Shown piece after piece: positions 8,649 to 16,531 of a stretch of 35,191 nt of DNA. Under the pieces are notes generated by a model that was not told the DNA's origin, did not search any database, and saw only the letters and a list, made by a program, of their open reading frames with translations. Source of the stretch: Candidatus Poseidoniales archaeon (GTDB lineage: Archaea; Thermoplasmatota; Poseidoniia; Poseidoniales; Thalassarchaeaceae); contig DUDF01000035.1 in NCBI GenBank assembly GCA_012959435.1, positions 1-35,191 on the forward strand. The letters are read 5' to 3'. Position 1 is the first letter of the stretch. Each line of letters opens with the position of its first letter. The translations under genes were made by a program, and so were the position numbers.

Positions 8649-10061
8649 TCAACTCCCTGTGAGTCGCTTTTCAACATTTTCAATTTCTTTCACTTTAGCG
8701 AAAAGCATCAATCTATCTCCTTCCTTTAGGGTTTGATCACCTGATGCTCTCAACATACTTTCTGTACCCGAGGACTGAGATGTGCGATAGATAAATGCTA
8801 CACGACAGAGATTCTTTTCCAGTACCTTCACCTGCTTACCAATCATTTTATGCCCAGAATTTAGAAGTGCAGACATACCAACAATATCAGGAATTGTTGA
8901 CAATAGATGATAATTACCTTCTACCTTACTATGAACATGACGAAGGATATAGTTGATTGAAACTCTTCGGCGACTTACGGCAAAAGAATGTCCAATTCTC
9001 CTTGCTATTTGTGCCATTTGACTGTCATCTAGAACCATCCCCACTCTAGCAACACCCAATTCAGTTGCATGCAGAGCAACTGCCATGTTCGCGTGGTCTC
9101 CAGATAATGCAGAGATTGCGATATGGTGTTCATCAACATCTAATTCTTGGAGCAGATCGGGGTCCAACGGATTACCATGAATAGAATCCAATAAGTCTGT
9201 GTTGGCGAAATCACTTCCTGCTAACTCATTGGCTTGTTCCAAACTTTCACTGATAACCGTGACCCTAGAACCTTCTTCCAAGTATGATTTAGCTATTTGC
9301 CGCCCTAATCTAGTTGCACCGAATATCATGACTCTTGGGTGATCTGGGTAATCAGGAGGAGTGTGGCCGGTAGCCAATAATATCCTTCTGAATGTATGCT
9401 TACCAATTGTAGCAAAAGCGAGAAGTGATTTTGATACAATAACTGATTCATGGGTAGGAATGTAACTCTTCTTCCCGGGTTCCTTTACTCCGAATATCCT
9501 AGGTAGTCCGTCAACATTATCTTGAGCCTCTTGTATTGTAGAACCAATCAATTTTTCAGCAGATGGGAGAACTTCCCCAACAGATATCCAAGCATCGTGG
9601 CCAAGGGGGAGAATCTCAACCATAGAAGCACCTTGTAATCCAACTTTTAAATCTTCGATTACGAGTAAATCAGAGCACACAGCATGCTGTACCCCACTCC
9701 ATCGAGTTAAATCTTCACCTTCTTCATCGGAAACCAAACTTGCATCATGAATTCTGGCTATTGTCATTAATTCAGATTTGTTTCCAGCCTGACGAGCAAT
9801 ATCGCGTGCTAATGCACAGGAAATCATGTTAATTTCATCACGTTGTGTTGCGGCAATGTAAACTTCAGCATTCTGCACCTCTGCCTCCATCAAGACCTCT
9901 CGCAACGTCGCGTCTCCTTGGACTACCAAGACATCCAAAGCTTGAGCCTCTTTGATTGAAACGGGGTCTGTATCAATTAGAACTACGTCCCTACCTTCAC
10001 TACGTAAAGCCTTAGCAACACCGCGGCCGACTTCGCCGGCCCCCCCGATAACTATCCTCAT
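8649..10061 (-). CDS. trkA: Trk potassium uptake regulator TrkA (two RCK domains)
   Basis: Cytoplasmic NAD(H)/ATP-sensing gating ring partner of TrkH. The 470-residue length equals a tandem RCK_N-RCK_C architecture. The first Rossmann motif GGAGEVGRG is at 6-14, with the ribose-binding Asp at the end of VVLID (residue 30). The second motif IFGATRLGRQIA begins near residue 246. Each is followed by a TrkA_C-like segment; the terminal one contains the typical LKEGDRLMLFAK ending. The second glycine motif is GATRLG rather than GxGxxG, so that half may bind nucleotide differently. Upstream lies the transglutaminase gene (49-base gap), downstream trkH (4 bases). Confidence 0.96.
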   Translation of the reverse strand: MRIVIGGAGEVGRGVAKALRSEGRDVVLIDTDPVSIKEAQALDVLVVQGDATLREVLMEAEVQNAEVYIAATQRDEINMISCALARDIARQAGNKSELMTIARIHDASLVSDEEGEDLTRWSGVQHAVCSDLLVIEDLKVGLQGASMVEILPLGHDAWISVGEVLPSAEKLIGSTIQEAQDNVDGLPRIFGVKEPGKKSYIPTHESVIVSKSLLAFATIGKHTFRRILLATGHTPPDYPDHPRVMIFGATRLGRQIAKSYLEEGSRVTVISESLEQANELAGSDFANTDLLDSIHGNPLDPDLLQELDVDEHHIAISALSGDHANMAVALHATELGVARVGMVLDDSQMAQIARRIGHSFAVSRRRVSINYILRHVHSKVEGNYHLLSTIPDIVGMSALLNSGHKMIGKQVKVLEKNLCRVAFIYRTSQSSGTESMLRASGDQTLKEGDRLMLFAKVKEIENVEKRLTGS

Positions 10062-10110
10062 GGAAGCACCCTTCGGTAATCAATCGGGCGAGCATCTATC
10101 ATTTGACTGT

Positions 10111-11673
10111 TCACTCCCCTATTACATACGGTACTTTAAAAGTCCCACCAAGGTGATTCGGCCCAATAATAGTGTCCCAATTCTCCACCCAATTGTACTG
10201 ATATGCGTTTATAGACATCACTTTATAGAATTCGTCAGGTGCTATTCCTTTTGGACTATAAGGTTCTAAAAATTCTGAAAATGCAGTCGGAGTATGCAAT
10301 AACCATTTATTATTCACAACATCAACAGAACCTTCTAAGTAGCAACTGTCTAAATTGATCTCATTTTCAGAACACCATTCACTACTGTATGGAATTAAAA
10401 CAACCGACCATGCATGTGCCTCCCATATTTCATGATCTAATGCAGTTAAAGCACCGAATTCATACCAAGTGGGGATGTTCTTTACCCTTAGAATGCTCAT
10501 CCACGCGTTGGCTTGCTCATCACAATCACCAATCCCTTGTGCCAAACAAGTAGGGCCACTACGAGGCGGATAAGGTGAGCCCTCTCGATATTTCACATTA
10601 TCCCTAACATAGATGAACGCAGCGTGGGAAAAAGCGTAGACGTTGTCCTGCTGGTCTGCCGGCAGGCTTGCAAGTATGTTGTCTGCTGCAGACTTCACAA
10701 GGTGATGGTCTCCATCAATCGCCCAATTCTCAATTGAACCACCTGGATTTCTATCATACCACTGATGTTCTTCTCCAATCAAAGAAGTTGTAGCCCCTAC
10801 CCATCCCGACCTAGATAAATCGCTAAACTGGCCCGAACTGGAAACATCCATTCCTTGAAATGTCCCAGCAACAGACTTTGAGATAGTATCCCCACTATTC
10901 CAAGCATAAGATGATGATTCGATATCATATGTTACCGTTAGAATTGCAATCGAAGTTGCTGGTATATCGCCTTTCCAAATTAAACACCTAGTATATTCGC
11001 ACCGATCACCACTAGGACCCAAAGATGGCCAATGAACGGAGGAGAAACCATCACCCAATGATATAGCCGATGATTCTTCCAAATATTCAACAGTTTCAAC
11101 TGGGACATCAATATGTGAAAAACTAGAACCAACCTTCATTGATTTAACCCATTGAAGACTTGACGCCATGTCTAAGTTTCCATTTCGATCAAATGTTGTG
11201 TCTTCAATACCTCTATTGGTTCGCTGAATTGGAATTGGCAAACGATACAAAAATTGCCTCTCACCGGAATCAAAATTTTCAATCTCAACTGTTCTTTGAA
11301 GAGTATATTCTGTCGCCACAGGATATTCGTGGGCCGGGCCAATAGATTTCCAAAAATCGCCTAACCAAATGCTCAATTGTTTATTCACATGTTCTTGGGC
11401 GGGTGTAAACAGGAAAACGAAAGCAATGACTATGACCAATACCAAATTCTTAAACTGTTTTCCTGTTTTTTTCTTTTTGCGTTTAAGATGGGCTTGGTGA
11501 GCTCTAGCCTTCGGACTCGAGCCATACTGAACTCTGCTACTATGTTGTTGAGGCACTCCTGAAGGGGTAACTCGGCCCCCCATTCCAGAAGTTCCACTGA
11601 TGACTCTGCCGCATCCGTGACATATTGGGTTCCTCGAACTAGAGGGAGCCATGCAATATGGGCAACGAGGCAT
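10111..11673 (-). CDS. Zinc-ribbon, membrane-anchored transglutaminase-like protein
   Basis: A 520-residue protein of three parts. The N-terminus has a zinc ribbon with CPYC (4-7) and CHGC (18-21). Then comes a basic KRKKKKTGK stretch and one transmembrane helix near residues 72-90. The rest is predicted to lie outside the cell. It ends in a transglutaminase-like core with GDCDEQANAW (Cys384) and EAHAW (His420); an Asp near 451 could complete the triad, although the His-Asp spacing is longer than usual. The family includes cysteine proteases and amidases as well as cross-linkers, so the reaction is not known. ATG at 11673 was chosen because it begins directly at the zinc ribbon; an upstream in-frame start at 11736 adds 21 residues unlike the rest. 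Same strand as trkA/trkH. Confidence 0.85.
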   Translation of the reverse strand: MPRCPYCMAPSSSRNPICHGCGRVISGTSGMGGRVTPSGVPQQHSSRVQYGSSPKARAHQAHLKRKKKKTGKQFKNLVLVIVIAFVFLFTPAQEHVNKQLSIWLGDFWKSIGPAHEYPVATEYTLQRTVEIENFDSGERQFLYRLPIPIQRTNRGIEDTTFDRNGNLDMASSLQWVKSMKVGSSFSHIDVPVETVEYLEESSAISLGDGFSSVHWPSLGPSGDRCEYTRCLIWKGDIPATSIAILTVTYDIESSSYAWNSGDTISKSVAGTFQGMDVSSSGQFSDLSRSGWVGATTSLIGEEHQWYDRNPGGSIENWAIDGDHHLVKSAADNILASLPADQQDNVYAFSHAAFIYVRDNVKYREGSPYPPRSGPTCLAQGIGDCDEQANAWMSILRVKNIPTWYEFGALTALDHEIWEAHAWSVVLIPYSSEWCSENEINLDSCYLEGSVDVVNNKWLLHTPTAFSEFLEPYSPKGIAPDEFYKVMSINAYQYNWVENWDTIIGPNHLGGTFKVPYVIGE

Positions 11674-11744
11674 GATGTTACTGTGCCACACTAAGCCCCA
11701 TAACGATTCTCCACTAACTATCCAAAATGTGAACAATTGGAGCC

Positions 11745-12542
11745 TTATTCTTCTGACTCGTTTACTATATCCCCATGCTGCCTTTGTTCCTTCAGGCGCG
11801 CCCTCTCAGAAGATTTTCTCACCGTACGATAATATTCTTGTCGAATTGAGGGGATTAACGCCGACGGTAACCACTTTTCTTCAGCAATGGTGAAACCATA
11901 AATCGCCACTACAGGTAATACCAGCAATAATATTGGTTGAGCAGTGATTCCAACTAGCACCGCGATTAGAACAAAACCACGGTAAAGACCTGATTGCCAC
12001 ATCACAGTAAGTGGCTTTTTGTCTACTACTGCAGCACCTTGCCAGGAGCCGAGAGTCGCTTCAATCGCCGGTAAAGTGATAGTAATCCATACCCCAGTTA
12101 GAATCATTTGCCAGTTGAATCCAGAAACAAAACCAATCCAATTCGGATCCGCCATCCTAAGCATCAGATAGGAGGCTTGTAATGCACCCATCCCAAGCCC
12201 CATTGTCCACCCAGAAGTGGGGGATGCAAGTAATATTCTCACTTTATTCCTAGACAGCAAAAAGTGGAAAATTAGAGATTGAGCAAGTCCAACAAATATC
12301 ATCAGACCAAGGGTTTCAATCAATACTACCCCTGTTTGTGCTACAAGACTAATAAAAAGTCCATCAATTAGGATTCCACTGAACGCTCCAAGAACGATTC
12401 CAAATGCAAGATGCTTGGTAGCATTTGGCATATCATAGAATCCTGCCATATTCTGCATTCCACCCCGCCAACCAACGTATACTCCGATGGTGCCAAGGGC
12501 GATAAGAACCTGAACCTGATACTGAGGCAGGTCCAATCCCAT
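11745..12542 (-). CDS. Multi-pass membrane protein of unknown function
   Basis: 265 residues with about seven hydrophobic segments, starting at ATG 12542, and a charged cytoplasmic C-terminal tail rich in Arg, Glu and Lys. The layout resembles the loose group of integral membrane proteins that includes PrsW/YhfC-like proteases, but I do not see a convincing pair of ExxxR and HxxxD-type catalytic motifs, so I do not assign it there. It is the first gene of the minus-strand run leading through the transglutaminase-like protein to trkA and trkH. It is divergent from srp54, with a 100-base shared intergenic region. Confidence 0.75.
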   Translation of the reverse strand: MGLDLPQYQVQVLIALGTIGVYVGWRGGMQNMAGFYDMPNATKHLAFGIVLGAFSGILIDGLFISLVAQTGVVLIETLGLMIFVGLAQSLIFHFLLSRNKVRILLASPTSGWTMGLGMGALQASYLMLRMADPNWIGFVSGFNWQMILTGVWITITLPAIEATLGSWQGAAVVDKKPLTVMWQSGLYRGFVLIAVLVGITAQPILLLVLPVVAIYGFTIAEEKWLPSALIPSIRQEYYRTVRKSSERARLKEQRQHGDIVNESEE

Positions 12543-12642
12543 AGTAGGGCGAGATGTTGTCTCTTGATGTATTCACCGCTTCAACAATTACTAGTCCGGC
12601 GCATTCAAACGGGATGGGTGTGACCGCTGCATAGGTGGATGC

Positions 12643-13998
12643 ATGGCACTTGAAGGACTGAAGTCTGGAATCTTTGGTGCTATTGCTGCCCTAAAGGGAA
12701 AACGCAAGTTGGATGAAGGCGAACTTGCTGAGATGATTAAGAGTATCAGGGTGGCTTTACTTGAAGCAGATTTCAATGTTCGTCAAACTAAGGAAATTTC
12801 TGAAAGACTAGAATCACGAATGAGAGAAGAAGAGCCTCGCCCAGGGGTGATTCTCCAAACTCACGCACTGAACATCATATACACCGAATTGGTTCGTCTG
12901 CTAGGGGCACCTAGAGAAATTATCCCACATAATCAAACTATTCTGATGGTAGGGCTTTACGGCCAAGGAAAGACCACTACCACGGCAAAATTAGCAGAGT
13001 GGTGGCGCAAAAAACACAATATGAAAATCGCTGTAATTGAAGCGGACGTGCATCGCCCTGGTGCTTATGCACAATTGCAACAACTGCTGGCAGATTCACC
13101 CGTAGAGGTGTACGGTGAACCAGAAGAAACTGATGCTCTGACAATTGTCAAAAATGGATTAGCAGAAGTTGGAGGTGCAGACTTAGTAATCATTGATACT
13201 GCTGGCCGAGATAGGTTAGATGAGGGATTACTGGATGAACTCGATGCTATCCACAGAGTTGCCAAAGCCACAGAACGTTTTCTTGTAATTGATGCCCAGG
13301 TTGGTCAAGCGGCTGGACCTGTGGCCGCATCTTTCCATGACCTCGTTGGCATCACAGGAGTTATTGTCACCAAACTAGATGGCACAGCACGAGGTGGAGG
13401 CGCACTTTCAGCAGTTGCAACTACCGGTGCCCCAATTGTCTTTATTGGGGAAGGTGAAAAGGTTTCAGACCTAGAAAAATTCGAATCTGATAGATTCATT
13501 TCAAGACTTCTTGGGATGGGAGATATTAGAGGTTTAATCGACCTCGCCCCTGAAGATTTAGATGCTGAAGAGGCAGCAAGAATAGCAGAACGACTGATGT
13601 CAGGAAGATTCACTCTCAATGATATGTACAAACAAATGGAAATGATGTCAAAAATTGGCACCGTTGACAAAATCATGTCACATATGCCAATGGGATTCAT
13701 GGGTATGGGTAACATGTCAAAGAAACAAAAACAAGAGATGCAAACCAATCTTGAAAAATTCAAGATTATCATGGATAGTATGTCATCACATGAAAAAAAC
13801 GAGCCCCTAATTCTCAAACAAGAGAGAATAAGGAGAATCGCACTTGGCTCAGGCACGACAGAAAGAGATGTTAGAGATTTACTTGCACAATGGAAACGCT
13901 CCCGTAAGATGATGAAAGGCGTTAGAGGCAACCGTAGACTACGAAAGCAAATGAAAGATATGATGGGCGGCATGGATGATGTCGACATGCCGATGTGA
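12643..13998 (+). CDS. srp54: Signal recognition particle protein SRP54
   Basis: GTPase that binds signal sequences and SRP RNA and delivers ribosomes to the membrane with FtsY. The 451-residue length is typical. Seen: N-domain helix bundle with the SIRVALLEADFNV motif (34-46), G1 GLYGQGKTT (104-112), the DTAGR G3 motif near 187, TKLDGTARGGG (G4 and following), then a methionine-rich M domain from about residue 320 with many Met residues and the LGSGTTERDV RNA-binding region. The ATG at 12643 is preceded by AGGTGGAT, matching the archaeal anti-Shine-Dalgarno. TrmY follows 10 bases after the stop. The SRP RNA gene is not in the window. Confidence 0.97.
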   Translation: MALEGLKSGIFGAIAALKGKRKLDEGELAEMIKSIRVALLEADFNVRQTKEISERLESRMREEEPRPGVILQTHALNIIYTELVRLLGAPREIIPHNQTILMVGLYGQGKTTTTAKLAEWWRKKHNMKIAVIEADVHRPGAYAQLQQLLADSPVEVYGEPEETDALTIVKNGLAEVGGADLVIIDTAGRDRLDEGLLDELDAIHRVAKATERFLVIDAQVGQAAGPVAASFHDLVGITGVIVTKLDGTARGGGALSAVATTGAPIVFIGEGEKVSDLEKFESDRFISRLLGMGDIRGLIDLAPEDLDAEEAARIAERLMSGRFTLNDMYKQMEMMSKIGTVDKIMSHMPMGFMGMGNMSKKQKQEMQTNLEKFKIIMDSMSSHEKNEPLILKQERIRRIALGSGTTERDVRDLLAQWKRSRKMMKGVRGNRRLRKQMKDMMGGMDDVDMPM

Positions 13999-14008
13999 AG
14001 GTGAACAT

Positions 14009-14623
14009 TTGCAAGAGAGAAGATTCGCCATTATTGGTCATCGAGCCAAAAGTAATGGGAAATTAAATCTTAATGATCTGGCAGGAAGTGGTGGCAGAAT
14101 GGACGTGTTAGTCCGTGCCATTAATTCCGCACTATTCTTATCTCACGGCATCAGAAAGAACACACACATTACAATTCACCTGATGGGTGGAGATGGCCCA
14201 CCAAGAAGAATCTGGTTTGATGGCTCTATGGTTTGGGGGCTTCACCCCGATGAGAGAGCGATTGCTGGACAGATTGGGAAAATTATTGTTGAGCCCGCGC
14301 CGGCACGAGGCCACTGGATAGAACATCAACCAGGAATATGGCATTCAGGCGGGGACCTTGCCGTCACACTAAATGAATGGACTAAAGAGGGTGTTGAAAT
14401 AATAAAATTGGATGCTGAGGCGATGGCATTCACAGAACAATATAACACATCAATCCCTGATAGTGTTGGATTCATTTTATCGGACGACCAACCATTTACA
14501 GACGATGAAAATAATCTTCTTGAAAAATATGCTAAATCAATTTCATTGGGTAAAAATTGGATACAGGGCCACACTGCAATAGGTGTGGTCCATCATTTAC
14601 TAGACGCCATCATTGATCAATAA
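14009..14623 (+). CDS. trmY: tRNA (pseudouridine-54 N1)-methyltransferase TrmY
   Basis: SAM-dependent SPOUT-class enzyme that forms N1-methylpseudouridine at position 54 of archaeal tRNAs. The family pattern is clear: RRFAIIGHRA at the N-terminus, LNDLAGSGGRMDVL, NSALFLSHGIR, HPDER, FILSDDQPFT in the cofactor-binding knot region, SLGKNWIQGHTAI and a closing HHLLD. The TTG start at 14009 has an AAGGTGA ribosome-binding site at 13998-14004 and places the N-terminus as in characterised TrmY proteins. An upstream ATG at 13976 would overlap srp54 by 23 bases and add an unrelated Cys-rich leader. It is presumably cotranscribed with srp54. Its last 14 bases overlap the convergent surE gene. Confidence 0.95.
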   Translation: MQERRFAIIGHRAKSNGKLNLNDLAGSGGRMDVLVRAINSALFLSHGIRKNTHITIHLMGGDGPPRRIWFDGSMVWGLHPDERAIAGQIGKIIVEPAPARGHWIEHQPGIWHSGGDLAVTLNEWTKEGVEIIKLDAEAMAFTEQYNTSIPDSVGFILSDDQPFTDDENNLLEKYAKSISLGKNWIQGHTAIGVVHHLLDAIIDQ

Positions 14624-15545
14624 CAAGCCAAGAAGGTAACCCTTCACCTGAACTGGTTGTTGCTAATAATTCATCAGAAATCGCTAATGGATGTCCTTGA
14701 GGCCATGTGCCAAGAGATGATACACTTGCTAACCCCAAACTTACGCAATAAGAATCTCCATTTATTATTGGCTCATCTTCAATGCTTGCAGCACCTAATT
14801 GAATATCCCAATCATCACGTTCAATAGAATCATCCCCTATAATTTCTATTGCTCCACGATACCACCGGCTCCCCAAATGGGTAGTAGAAAATTCACCTTG
14901 CCATCCTACTGGCACGTTTAGATTAATGTAAATATCACCTAAAATCAACGCATTTCTCAAAGTCTGCTTATCGTTCTCACCTTCTGGTTTGGTAAGACTT
15001 CCGCCTTCACGTCCAAGATTTACTGGGATTTCGGGAATTATCGCACAAATGTGTTTAACCAATTCTAGCGTAGCTCGTAAAGCAGTTGAGTAGTCATTTG
15101 GCTCAAAGGTATCCAAACTAGTTGCTATTGCAGGTATACCACAAGTCCCTGCTTGACGAGCACCTCCAATCGTTCCCGAATGTAAAATATCAACAGACAT
15201 ATTTGGTCCACGATTTATTCCGCTGATGCAAAGAGAGGGTGTTGGTATATTGCTAGGGAGCCCTCCGGATAATGCGGTTAATACACTGTCTGCCGGATAT
15301 CCTGAAATATCAAATAAATCAATTTCAGGCCCATCATCTTTCAACCTATAGATTTTGAGTAAGTCGTTTCTACGCCTCAATTTCATTTCCCTATGTAGTG
15401 TGAGATGCATGGTTGAAGCAGACCTTTCCCTGTCCGGAGCACAAACCACTATTCTGTATCCTGCATCATAAAGTCCCTGAACAAGAGCAGTAATACCAGG
15501 CGCATCGATTCCATCATCATTAGTTATCAAAATTGTATGGCTCAT
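14610..15545 (-). CDS. surE: 5'/3'-nucleotidase SurE
   Basis: Metal-dependent nucleoside monophosphate phosphatase of the SurE family. The N-terminal signature ILITNDDGIDAPG carries metal ligands Asp10 and Asp11; APDRERSAST supplies the conserved Ser (42), and CISGINRGPN gives the Asn ligand, with HSGTIGGARQA after it. At 311 residues it is longer than the roughly 250 of bacterial SurE, mainly in the second half. ATG 15545 follows GGTGA by six bases; GTG at 15551 would overlap the upstream EamA stop. It is the last gene of the OPT-EamA-SurE run and ends inside the 3' end of trmY on the opposite strand. Confidence 0.94.
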   Translation of the reverse strand: MSHTILITNDDGIDAPGITALVQGLYDAGYRIVVCAPDRERSASTMHLTLHREMKLRRRNDLLKIYRLKDDGPEIDLFDISGYPADSVLTALSGGLPSNIPTPSLCISGINRGPNMSVDILHSGTIGGARQAGTCGIPAIATSLDTFEPNDYSTALRATLELVKHICAIIPEIPVNLGREGGSLTKPEGENDKQTLRNALILGDIYINLNVPVGWQGEFSTTHLGSRWYRGAIEIIGDDSIERDDWDIQLGAASIEDEPIINGDSYCVSLGLASVSSLGTWPQGHPLAISDELLATTSSGEGLPSWLVIDQ

Positions 15546-15547
15546 AA

Positions 15548-16522
15548 TCACTCACCTTCATCTATCCCATTCGTTAACTCGTCAACTGATGTTTGCCCAA
15601 GTGTAACCATTATCACACCTAATATCAAGAATATCCCACCAAGCCAAGTGTAAATCCCAGGCACATTTGTTGTACCAAGGAACCAACCTATTAGAGACCC
15701 TATCAATGGTTCAAACAGTACTGCAACAGAAATAACCAGTGGAGGGAACCACCGTAACACCCCATTTATTCCTGTATGGCCAATTAAACCTGGACCAATT
15801 GCAAGGTAAGCTATGGCAGGTAGCCAAAGAATATCAGACCAACCAAATAGTGAACTCACTGCTGGTAACCCTCCCAGTGAGGTGCCTTCAATCGCAATAG
15901 AACTTAATCCAAGTAATATGCTAGCAATTAAAGTGACAGGAAAGGCGTAAATGAACAACGGCATCCACTCTCTAAGAACCCTCCCTGCAACTAAATATCC
16001 AACAATAGCAATAGCACCGATAAACGCTGCAAAATCACCAATTAGGGTCACCCCGCCTTCATTTGTCACACCTAAGAGAGTTATCCCTGCACCTAAAAAA
16101 CCGAGAAGTGCGCCACTCGCCTGCCCTGCGGAAATTTGTTTTCCTAAGAAATAAAGTCCTGCTACAATGACTAGTGGATGTGCTGTAACAAATAACAGAC
16201 TATGGGTCAATGAGGTATGGTCAAGTGACCAAACCCAACTACCAAAATGTATCCACAGACAAATAGAAGATCCAATAATTGCTAGGATAACTCGTTTGTC
16301 TTTTATTCGAGAAAGTGTTTCTGCATCATTATTTCTTAGGCTAACAACCTGATAAATGAAAGGTGGTAACAAAATAAGGGCGGTTGCCTGCAATCGCCAG
16401 GACGCACGCAATATTGGATTAACATCACCAATCAATTGGAATACTGCACCAGCACTTGATACTGCTAATACCGAGGTTGCTAAAATCAACCACGCGAATG
16501 TAGGGGGTGGCTGCTCAGCCAC
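15548..16522 (-). CDS. EamA/DMT-superfamily transporter
   Basis: 324 residues with about ten hydrophobic helices arranged as two similar five-helix halves, the hallmark of EamA (DUF6) drug/metabolite transporters. The first half contains LRASWRLQATALILLPP; the second contains the typical FEPLIGSLIGWFLG followed by a GGIFLILGVIMV helix. The substrate cannot be read from the sequence; candidates in this superfamily include amino acids, nucleotide precursors and metabolites. GTG start at 16522, nine bases after the OPT transporter stop with GGTGAGGT as ribosome-binding site. Its stop lies two bases before the surE ATG, so the three genes look translationally linked. Confidence 0.9.
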   Translation of the reverse strand: MAEQPPPTFAWLILATSVLAVSSAGAVFQLIGDVNPILRASWRLQATALILLPPFIYQVVSLRNNDAETLSRIKDKRVILAIIGSSICLWIHFGSWVWSLDHTSLTHSLLFVTAHPLVIVAGLYFLGKQISAGQASGALLGFLGAGITLLGVTNEGGVTLIGDFAAFIGAIAIVGYLVAGRVLREWMPLFIYAFPVTLIASILLGLSSIAIEGTSLGGLPAVSSLFGWSDILWLPAIAYLAIGPGLIGHTGINGVLRWFPPLVISVAVLFEPLIGSLIGWFLGTTNVPGIYTWLGGIFLILGVIMVTLGQTSVDELTNGIDEGE

Positions 16523-16531
16523 GTGACAACC

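Noticed and set aside
11745-12542. Assignment as a PrsW/YhfC membrane protease
   Set aside because: Topology is suggestive, but the catalytic Glu/His motifs could not be identified.
13305-13988. 227-residue minus-strand frame
   Set aside because: Antisense shadow of srp54; Ser/Ile-rich with no recognisable domain.
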